The notes under the pieces were generated by a model, which was given only the letters and a program-made list of their open reading frames with translations, was not told the DNA's origin and did no database searches. 15,440 nucleotides of DNA, from positions 1-15,440 of the forward strand of contig JAUIEM010000237.1 in NCBI GenBank assembly GCA_030428695.1, read 5' to 3'. Each line of letters opens with the position of its first letter. The first letter of the stretch is position 1. Shown one piece after another: positions 1 through 5,791 of the stretch. This DNA is from a bacterium. Lineage in GTDB: Bacteria > Planctomycetota > J058 > JAJDCP01. The translations under genes and the position numbers were made by a program.

Positions 1-1196
1 ATCCAGATGCAGAACACCAGGATCAGGGCGAAGGTGATCCAGAACTTCCTGCTCTTCGTGTCGCCGATGATGCTGACGCCGGACTTGCGGAAGAAGTCGA
101 GCGGCGCGGCCCGCCCGATCATCGCGAAGACCGCCTCGTTCGGCAGGATCTCGTCCGGCCGCCCGTCCTTGAACTTCAGGGTGACCGTGTCCTCGCCGAT
201 CTCCTCGACCTCGCTCGCCATCGCCAGCCGCACCTTGCCCGGCGGCACGCCAGAGGTCTTGCGCTCGCGCTTGAGCTCGTCGGTCACCCACGGGCCGCTC
301 GCGCTGGTCACGCGCTCGCTGCTCGGCTCGGAGACCTCGACGTCGGCGAAGGGGTCGACCTCGAGCTCCTTCAGCGCCTCTATGTTCTCGGGCTTCGGGC
401 GGGAGAATTCCGCCTTGCGGTAGCTCAGGGTGACCCGCGCGCCGCACTGGGCGAGGGCGATCGCCGCCTCCATCGCGCTGTCGCCGCCGCCGACCACCAG
501 CACCTCCTGGTCGCAGTGGTCCTTCGGGTCGTACAGCCGGTTGCCGACCTTGTCGCGCTCCTCGCCGGGCACGCCGAGCTTGCGGAAGTTGCCGCTGCGG
601 CCGATGCCGACGATCACCCGCAGGGCGCGGATGTTCTCCTGGTCGGGCAGCTCGACCTCGAGCAGGCCGCCCTTGCGCACGACCCGTTCGGCCTTGGCGT
701 TGCGGGTCTCGATGCCCTGGGTCTGCTCGGCGAGCTCGTCGAGCAGCGGCTCTTTGACCTGGGCGGAGAACTGGATCTCGCCGGCGGGGACCATCTCCGT
801 CGGGTAGGTGTAGATCGGCTTGGCCTTCGGGAAGTTCACGATCGTGCTGAAGGGCTCGGAGGCCTCGAGCAGCTCGTAGGAGAAGCCGAGCTTGCGGGCC
901 TCGAGGGCGGCGGCCATGCCGGACACCCCGGCGCCGATGATCGCGATGTCGAGGACGCCCTCGGCCTTGCCCTCGCGGGCCTTCCGGAAGCTGTCGTCGG
1001 CGGCGATGTCACGGACCGCCTTCGCGCCGCTGTCGGCCGAGAACTTCAACAGCGGGATGCCGGTCAGGTCGCCGACGATGTACAGGCCGGGCACGTTGGT
1101 GCGCCCGTGCTCACGGACGACGGGTAGCTTCTCGACGGTGCCCGCCGGCCAGCGGGTGTGGAGCCAACGCGTGTAGCGCTTGAGCAGACCGGTCAT
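1..1196 (-). CDS. FAD/NAD(P)-dependent oxidoreductase with C-terminal membrane part (3' end outside window)
   Basis: 398 codons are visible and the gene continues past the left edge. The ATG at 1196 follows AGGAGGA with a four-base spacer, so the start is secure. Two Rossmann motifs are visible: IIGAGVSG at residues 86-93 (FAD) and VVGGGDSAMEAA at 234-245 (NAD(P)H), with GRSGNFRKLGVPGEE at 199-213 between them, as in the thioredoxin reductase/YpdA-like superfamily. The last visible residues (about 384-398) are hydrophobic and look like the start of a membrane segment, so a membrane electron-transfer domain probably follows. Residues 35-63 (VPGLYIVGDLTG, then LLKFSADSGAKA) match the FAD-contacting segment that normally lies at the C terminus of this fold, yet they come first here. 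The gene is last in a minus-strand run after the peptidase and the zf-HC2 gene. The flavoprotein class is well supported; substrate and electron acceptor are unknown. Confidence 0.85.
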   Translation of the reverse strand, partial: MTGLLKRYTRWLHTRWPAGTVEKLPVVREHGRTNVPGLYIVGDLTGIPLLKFSADSGAKAVRDIAADDSFRKAREGKAEGVLDIAIIGAGVSGMAAALEARKLGFSYELLEASEPFSTIVNFPKAKPIYTYPTEMVPAGEIQFSAQVKEPLLDELAEQTQGIETRNAKAERVVRKGGLLEVELPDQENIRALRVIVGIGRSGNFRKLGVPGEERDKVGNRLYDPKDHCDQEVLVVGGGDSAMEAAIALAQCGARVTLSYRKAEFSRPKPENIEALKELEVDPFADVEVSEPSSERVTSASGPWVTDELKRERKTSGVPPGKVRLAMASEVEEIGEDTVTLKFKDGRPDEILPNEAVFAMIGRAAPLDFFRKSGVSIIGDTKSRKFWITFALILVFCIW

Positions 1197-1229
1197 GCGG
1201 TCCTCCTGGCTGCTGCGGGAGATCCTCCC

Positions 1230-1238
1230 AGGATAGCA
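1230..1238 (-). promoter_or_regulatory. possible extended -10 element for the flavoprotein gene
   Basis: Read on the minus strand this is TGCTATCCT, matching the extended -10 pattern TGnTATnnT. It lies 34 bases before the ATG at 1196 and downstream of the hairpin that follows the zf-HC2 gene. No good -35 hexamer is visible, so support is weak. Confidence 0.3.
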
Positions 1239-1318
1239 GAAGGCAGCCGCTCGCTCCGCGCGGCGTGCCCCACGGAGGCGCGCAGTCAGGCTGCTGCTCG
1301 CGTCAACGGCTGGCGGGG

Positions 1319-1335
1319 CCGGGGAGGTTCCCCGG
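1319..1335 (-). terminator. hairpin after the zf-HC2 gene
   Basis: A perfect inverted repeat, CCGGGGA and TCCCCGG around a 3-base loop, lies 13 bases beyond the stop codon of the zf-HC2 gene. There is no T-tract on either side, so it is a terminator-like or 3'-stabilising hairpin rather than a classical intrinsic terminator. Confidence 0.4.
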
Positions 1336-1348
1336 AGCGCGAGGGCGC

Positions 1349-1762
1349 TCAGCGCTTGCGGTGGACCCGCTTGCGCAGGCAGCGCCGCCGGCGGCGCGGG
1401 GCACGGCTGCGGCGGCTCGGAGGCGAGGGGCGCTTCGCCGGCTTGCCGTCCTCGCGGCGCACCGTCTCGACCAGGCAGCGGCGGCACACATGGCAGCCGG
1501 CGAGGTGTCGCTCGGCCTCATCGCGGGCGGTGTCGTCGAGCTGGCGGGCGAGGTAGGCGGCGAGGGCCGCGTCGTCGAGGTGGGCCTCGTCGGGCACCGT
1601 CGCCGCGGCCGTGCTCAGCGCGATGTCGAAGGCCAGCCGGCGCCAGGCCAGCTCGCGGCAGCGCGGGCAGTCCTCGAGGTGGCGGGCGATCTTCTCGCGG
1701 AGCGCGGGCTCGAGCTCGCCGTCGAGGTACACGTGCAGGGTTTTTTCTTTGAGACAGACCAT
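1349..1762 (-). CDS. small protein with two zf-HC2 (anti-sigma-type) zinc fingers and a basic tail
   Basis: 137 residues. The first finger has Cys3, the YLDGEL core at 12-17, then His28, Cys32 and Cys35 (HLEDCPRC). The second has HLAGCHVC at 86-93, with His61 standing where the first Cys would be, so it is a degenerate or variant repeat. zf-HC2 domains usually bind an ECF sigma factor. Anti-sigma factors of this type normally carry a membrane helix after the finger, but none is visible here. Residues 107-137 are instead strongly basic (many Arg and Lys) and could bind nucleic acid. No sigma-factor gene lies in the window. GGGAG sits four bases before the ATG. Identification of the finger family is good; the role is open. 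Confidence 0.8.
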   Translation of the reverse strand: MVCLKEKTLHVYLDGELEPALREKIARHLEDCPRCRELAWRRLAFDIALSTAAATVPDEAHLDDAALAAYLARQLDDTARDEAERHLAGCHVCRRCLVETVRREDGKPAKRPSPPSRRSRAPRRRRRCLRKRVHRKR

Positions 1763-1764
1763 TC

Positions 1765-1838
1765 GACTCCCATCCGGAGGAGTCTTGCCGGTGGCATTTC
1801 CGCATCGTGCAGACTTTTTCGTGACAAATTCGGATGGG
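1765..1838 (-). promoter_or_regulatory. possible RNA structure hiding the ribosome binding site of the zf-HC2 gene
   Basis: On the transcript of the zf-HC2 gene, GACTCC (1784-1779) can pair with GGAGTC (1770-1765) around an 8-base loop. This buries the GGGAG ribosome binding site and ends two bases before the ATG. A competing perfect 8-base pairing exists between CCCATCCG (1838-1831) and CGGATGGG (1776-1769), which also covers part of the binding site. The segment is AT-richer than its surroundings. Two mutually exclusive pairings over a start site could mean translational control, but this is inferred from base pairing only. Confidence 0.3.
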
Positions 1839-1856
1839 GGATGGGATTCGAAGCGA

Positions 1857-2969
1857 TCAGCGCGCCGCGGCCTCGGCCTGCGTGATGATCACCAGGATCA
1901 TCTCCAGGGTCTTCTGCAGGTAGCGCCGCTTGCGCATCGGGATCTCTTCGTCCCCCGCCAGCCGCCCGATCTTCTCGGCGCGCTTCTCGAGCGCCTCGAC
2001 GGTCGCCTCGGACAGGGCGAGGCGCTCGCGGTCGGCGAGCACGTTCTCGAGCATGTGCAGCACCCCGCGCACCTCGACCTGGGTCGGCGGGGACTCTTCG
2101 CCACGGAAGGGGGCCTCCGGCGCCGCGGCCAGGTGTGCGACCACGCCGCGCAGGTACTCGGCCAGCGCCGCCATCTTCGCGTAGTTCAGGTGCTCCGGCC
2201 CGTCGCTGGGCCGGTTGTAGTGGGGGGTGACGCCCGTCGAGACGAACAGGAACGGTACCTCGGCGGCGCGGAAGGCCTCGTAGTCCCCCCGCGGACCCTG
2301 CCCCTCGACGAGGTAGATGCCGCCAGCGAGCACGTCGAGCCCGGTCGCGGTCGCCTCGATGGCGGCGGCCAGGGCGGGGGAGGACTCGCCGCCGAGGGCG
2401 AAGAAGCTGTCCGCCAGGCCGGGGACCGGATCTCCTCCGACCATCTCGAGGTTGATCATCGCGACCACGCGCTCGGCCCCGAGCGCGGACAGGCAGGTGT
2501 GGGAACCCTCGCGCGCGCCGAGCCCGAAGTCGAAGGCGGCGAACAGCACGCCGTGCTCGCGGGGCGCGTCGGCGAGGGCGCGGGCGAGCTCGGTCATCAC
2601 CGCGATGGCCGAGGCGTTGTGGTCCGCGCCGGGCACGAGGAAGCCGTCGACGTAGCCGTCGCCGTCGAAGTGGGCGCCGACCACGATCACCCGCTCAGAG
2701 CGCCCCGGCAGCCAGCCGAGCACGTTGAGGCCGGCCGCGTGCGCGGTCTCGAAGCCGTGCAGCCAGCCCTCCCCCCAGGGCTCGAGGCCGGCCTGTTCGA
2801 AGGCCCGCGCGATGCGCTCCGCGGCCTGCCGGCCGCCGTCGGTGCCGCGCACCCGGCCCTCGAGCTCGTCGGCGCACAGCTCCTCGACCAGCGCCCGCAG
2901 GCGCGTCTCCGGCGTCTCGGCCAGCCCGCTCAGGGCCAGCGCCAGGGTGAGCCACACGATCCGGCCCAT
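1857..2969 (-). CDS. secreted M28-family peptidase-like protein, predicted inactive
   Basis: 370 residues from the ATG at 2969, which has AGGAGG seven bases upstream; a longer reading from 3029 is less likely because it would place residues before the signal peptide. Residues 1-17 are a signal peptide. The M28 (aminopeptidase Y/Aeromonas aminopeptidase type) metal residues His100 (GAHFDG), Asp116 (GADHNAS), Glu175 (NLEMVGG) and His250 (PHYNRPSD) are present. However, the catalytic base and zinc ligand pair Glu-Glu expected in the AFDxEExGLLGS segment is Gly149-Leu150 (AFDFGLGAREGS). Without those residues, normal hydrolysis is doubtful. A C-terminal extension of about 80 residues looks helical. 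The gene lies 94 bases before the zf-HC2 gene on the same strand. Fold assignment is firm; loss of activity is inference. Confidence 0.85.
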   Translation of the reverse strand: MGRIVWLTLALALSGLAETPETRLRALVEELCADELEGRVRGTDGGRQAAERIARAFEQAGLEPWGEGWLHGFETAHAAGLNVLGWLPGRSERVIVVGAHFDGDGYVDGFLVPGADHNASAIAVMTELARALADAPREHGVLFAAFDFGLGAREGSHTCLSALGAERVVAMINLEMVGGDPVPGLADSFFALGGESSPALAAAIEATATGLDVLAGGIYLVEGQGPRGDYEAFRAAEVPFLFVSTGVTPHYNRPSDGPEHLNYAKMAALAEYLRGVVAHLAAAPEAPFRGEESPPTQVEVRGVLHMLENVLADRERLALSEATVEALEKRAEKIGRLAGDEEIPMRKRRYLQKTLEMILVIITQAEAAAR

Positions 2970-3034
2970 GCTCCATCCTCCTCGTCCGTGGTACAGTGCG
3001 AGCATCGCAACCCCGGGTGCCCGCAGCAATAGTG

Positions 3035-3202
3035 TACTGACCTCAGCGTGAGTTCCGTCCTTGCTCGGCGGGCGGGGGCAAACCCCGCCCCTACAGGAGC
3101 TTCGAGCGAATGCGCGACATACATGCAGGGGAGGGATTCACCCCCTCCCGTCGTCCTTCGGGAACTGACCTCCGCTCGCGGGACAGAACCTACGCTGAGG
3201 TC
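3035..3202. repeat. inverted-repeat element, copy A (MITE/REP-like)
   Basis: The ends are an 11-base perfect terminal inverted repeat, GACCTCAGCGT (3039-3049) and ACGCTGAGGTC (3192-3202), which extends imperfectly to about 22 bases (GAGTTCCGTCC versus AGGTTCTGTCC). Inside are two hairpin modules: a GGGCGGGGG...CCCCGCCCCTACA unit near 3069-3095 and a GGGGAGGGATTCACCCCCTCCC unit near 3127-3148. The same element recurs inverted at 13873-14066, and half of it at 7961-8002. It fills most of the 301-base gap between divergent genes. It has no coding capacity, so any mobility would need a transposase acting in trans. Confidence 0.8.
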
Positions 3203-3270
3203 GGCAAGCAAATCGGGGGCCCCTTGCCTCCGCGCTTCTGGGGCCCTCTCCGCGGAGGCTCGTCAGGAAG

Positions 3271-4173
3271 TTGACGTCGAATTCCCCCCGCAGCGGCTTC
3301 GCCGGCCGCCTGGCCGCGGCGCGTCCGATGCTCCTCGACGGCGCGACCGGCAGCGAGCTCGAGCGCCGCGGCGTGCCGATGGACCTGCCCCTGTGGGGAG
3401 CCCTGGCGGCGATCGAGCATCCCGCCCGGCTGCGGGCCGTGCACGCGAGCTACGCCCGGCTCGGGGTCGAGGCGGTGTGCGCGAACACCTTCCGCACCTT
3501 CCCCCACACCCTCGCCAAGGTCGGACGGGCCGCCGAGGCCGCCGGGCTGACCGCGGAGAGCGTCGCCCTGGCGCGGGCCTCCGGGGCGCCCTGGGTGCTC
3601 GGCAGCCAACCGCCGGTCGAGGACTGCTGGCATCCCGAGCGGGCGCCGGCGGAGCCCGTGCTCCGGGCCGAGCACGGCGCCCACGCCCGGGCCCTGGCGG
3701 CGGCGGGCTGTGACGGCATCCTGGTCGAGACCCACAACAGCCTCGACGAGGCGCGCATCGCCCTGGCGGCGGCGCGGGCGACGGGGCTGCCGGTGCTCGC
3801 CGGCTTCAGCCTCGACGAGGGCGGCAGGCTGCGTTCGGGGGAGGCGCCGGGCGCTGCCTACGAGGGACTGCTGGCGGACGGCGCGCGCGGGTGTATCCTC
3901 AACTGCACCGCCCCTGCCGTGATCGACGGGTTCCTCCCGGAGCTCGTGCGCCTGGCGGGGGAACGGCCGGTCTGGGTGTACGCCAACCACGGCTACCTCG
4001 AGGGGGGCGCGTGGCGCCCGGCGACCGGTCGGGAGGACGCCTTCGCGGCCGACTGCCTGCGCTGGATCGCGGCCGGGGCGCGTGGGGTCGGAGGATGCTG
4101 CGGCAGCGGTCCGGCGGAGATCCGGGCGCTGGCGCGGCGCTGGGGAGAGGTCGATGGCGGTCGAGATCCGTGA
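3271..4173 (+). CDS. homocysteine S-methyltransferase family protein
   Basis: 300 residues, the usual size for the single-domain (MmuM/Mht-type) family, which transfers a methyl group to homocysteine to give methionine. The N-terminal LLDGATGSELERRG (21-34), NTFRT (72-76) and LVETHNS (151-157) are conserved signatures. The three zinc-binding cysteines are present: Cys212 in LNCTAP and Cys276-Cys277 in GGCCGSGP. The start is TTG at 3271, chosen because homology begins about 20 residues later and no better start with a binding site is visible; GGAGG lies 13 bases upstream. The next in-frame ATG would start only at Met20. The gene overlaps the following membrane-protein gene by 20 bases. The methyl donor (S-methylmethionine, SAM or a betaine) cannot be read from the sequence. 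Confidence 0.9.
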   Translation: MTSNSPRSGFAGRLAAARPMLLDGATGSELERRGVPMDLPLWGALAAIEHPARLRAVHASYARLGVEAVCANTFRTFPHTLAKVGRAAEAAGLTAESVALARASGAPWVLGSQPPVEDCWHPERAPAEPVLRAEHGAHARALAAAGCDGILVETHNSLDEARIALAAARATGLPVLAGFSLDEGGRLRSGEAPGAAYEGLLADGARGCILNCTAPAVIDGFLPELVRLAGERPVWVYANHGYLEGGAWRPATGREDAFAADCLRWIAAGARGVGGCCGSGPAEIRALARRWGEVDGGRDP

Positions 4174-4921
4174 TTTGACGACCGGGGGCGCCGGATGCTG
4201 GTCCTTCGTCCTGAAGATCGTCCTCGTCGTCGGCTTCGTCGCGACGGCGATCACCGGCCTGGTGTTCTCCTACCAGGGCGATGCCTACGCGGCCCCGGTG
4301 CTCGGCTACGGGCTCGGCGGCATGGGCATCCTGCTGCTCCTGTACGGCGGCAGCAAGGCGGCGATGGCCGGGCTGATGCTCGCGACGCCGCGCAGCCCGA
4401 TCAGCCTCGCGCAGCACGGCTGGGTCGAGGTCGGCGGCAAGGTCTGCGGCGACGAGGTCGAGCTGCGCGGGCCGCACTCGGACAGCCCCTGCGTGTACCT
4501 GCACTACAAGAAGGAGCGCCAGGTCGTCGGCAAGAAGAAGACGACCTGGAAGACGGTCGAGGAGCTGTGGCGGGTGCAGCGCTTCGGGCTGCTCGACGAG
4601 GACGGCGCGCGGCTGCTGATCGATCCCGGCCTCGAGCAGCCCTACACCGTCGCGAAGAAGGGCAGCTGGGTCGTCGACGGCTTCCGCCACACCGAGTGGC
4701 GCATCGATCCCGGGGACGAGGTCTACGCCCTCGGCCACTGCGAGGGCGGCCCCGAGGGTCCCGTGCTCGGCCCGCGGCCGGGCTTCCGCCGCTTCTACTA
4801 CGCGACGACCTCCGAGCGCAGCCTGGTCGCCGGGGCCCTCGGCTGGACGGGCTTCCTGCTCTCCGCCGGCGCCCACCTGGTGCTGCTCGCCCTCGTCGCC
4901 TGGCTGTTCATGGGGGAATGA
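4154..4921 (+). CDS. GIDE-domain-like membrane protein (first of two paralogues)
   Basis: 255 residues from the ATG at 4154, preceded by GGGGAGAGG. Membrane helices lie at about 17-39 and 47-76, with another at about 228-252 near the C terminus. Between them is a soluble domain resembling the GIDE/BAM module of mitochondrial E3 ligase MAPL relatives: SPCVYLHYKKER (111-122), TTWKTVEE (130-137), FGLLDEDGARLLIDP (144-158) and GDEVYALGHCEG (187-198). Bacterial members lack the RING domain and have no known ubiquitin role. The start lies inside the 3' end of the methyltransferase gene and the stop is one base from the next start, so all three are probably co-translated. Family assignment is moderate; function is unknown. 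Confidence 0.75.
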   Translation: MAVEIRDLTTGGAGCWSFVLKIVLVVGFVATAITGLVFSYQGDAYAAPVLGYGLGGMGILLLLYGGSKAAMAGLMLATPRSPISLAQHGWVEVGGKVCGDEVELRGPHSDSPCVYLHYKKERQVVGKKKTTWKTVEELWRVQRFGLLDEDGARLLIDPGLEQPYTVAKKGSWVVDGFRHTEWRIDPGDEVYALGHCEGGPEGPVLGPRPGFRRFYYATTSERSLVAGALGWTGFLLSAGAHLVLLALVAWLFMGE

Positions 4922-4922
4922 G

Positions 4923-5603
4923 ATGCGCGCGCTGTTCGGACTGGTGCTGCTCGGCGTCGGCCTGTGGGTCCACCTGCTGACCTGGGGCAGCTTCGTCTCC
5001 CTGCGCAAGGTGCGGGAGGCCCAGCGCGTGCCGCTGATCGCCCTGCAGCCGGGGCCCGCCGTGGTCGAGGGGGAGGCGCGGGAAGCCGACTCGCTCGGCG
5101 TCACCTCCCGCTACCGCGAGACCCGGTGCCTGTACTATGAATGTACACTGACTGAGGAATATCGGGACTCCGATGGGGATCGTCGCACCCGGACCCTCGA
5201 GCGCTTCGAGGACAGCGTGCCGTTCCTGCTCGTCGACCGCGGGAGCGAGCTGCTCGTCGAGCTCCCGGACGCGACCCTGCGCGCCTTCGAGGTGAAGTGG
5301 CGGCGGTCCGAGGGCAGCCGCACCTGGGAGGAGACCCGCCTCGACGTCGGCGACAGGCTGCACGCCTACGGCGAGGTGCGGGGCGACTTCACGGCCCTCG
5401 AGCGCAGCGAGCCGCCGCGCCTGTGCGCCGGCGACGACGGGGTGCTGCGGCTGACGATGTTCGGGGCGGAGCGCCTGCACGGCGTCGACCAGCTGTGGGT
5501 GGTCCTGTACGGCCTGCTCGGCGGGCTGCTGTGCTCCGCGGGCCTCGGCTTCGCCCTGTCCGGCCTGGTCCTGGGCAGTGGAGGAGGAAGGGACGCCGGC
5601 TGA
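4923..5603 (+). CDS. second GIDE-like membrane protein
   Basis: 226 residues. A membrane helix lies at about 1-25 and a Gly/Leu-rich hydrophobic C-terminal segment at about 192-219. The middle repeats the pattern of the upstream neighbour: a TRCLYYECTLTEEY strand (67-80), a charged turn, PFLLVDRGSELLVELP (99-114) and GDRLHAYGEVRGDF (142-155). The pair therefore looks like an old tandem duplication that kept the layout rather than the sequence. The motif matches are weaker than in the first copy, and this one lacks the lysine-rich loop. The ATG follows the previous stop after one base. A role as a partner or heteromeric subunit of the upstream protein is inference. Confidence 0.7.
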   Translation: MRALFGLVLLGVGLWVHLLTWGSFVSLRKVREAQRVPLIALQPGPAVVEGEAREADSLGVTSRYRETRCLYYECTLTEEYRDSDGDRRTRTLERFEDSVPFLLVDRGSELLVELPDATLRAFEVKWRRSEGSRTWEETRLDVGDRLHAYGEVRGDFTALERSEPPRLCAGDDGVLRLTMFGAERLHGVDQLWVVLYGLLGGLLCSAGLGFALSGLVLGSGGGRDAG

Positions 5604-5649
5604 GGGAGGCTCCGCGGCCCGGGATTTGCGACGGTTTCTCGCACGCGAC

Positions 5650-5677
5650 GGGACCGATGATTTTCCGGCAGGGTCCC
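5650..5677 (+). terminator. possible hairpin between the GIDE pair and the kinase gene
   Basis: GGGACC at 5650-5655 can pair with GGTCCC at 5672-5677 around a 16-base loop, 46 bases past the stop codon of the second GIDE-like gene. No T-tract follows. The rest of the 188-base gap up to 5791 shows no convincing promoter to me. Confidence 0.2.
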
Positions 5678-5791
5678 GCGCGCACCGCTACTCTGCAAGG
5701 GAAGACAAGTCGAGGTCGAGATCGAAGGGCTGCGGGCCGGGCGCAGCGATCGACCACGGCGTTCGGCGTCCGCAGCCGAGGGAGTTCGACC

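Noticed and set aside
1600..1860. ECF sigma factor gene next to the zf-HC2 gene
   Set aside because: No frame on either strand near the gene shows sigma region 2 or 4 features; the neighbours are the M28-like protein and the flavoprotein.
2970..3029. Longer start for the M28-like protein at 3029
   Set aside because: The extra 20 residues would sit before a clear signal peptide, and AGGAGG lies correctly before the ATG at 2969.
5297..5791. Long upstream extension of the kinase-SUMF1 open frame, starting inside the second GIDE-like gene
   Set aside because: The extension is a low-complexity Arg/Ala/Pro reading of GC-rich DNA in another frame. The zinc ribbon begins directly at the GTG at 5792, which has a ribosome binding site.
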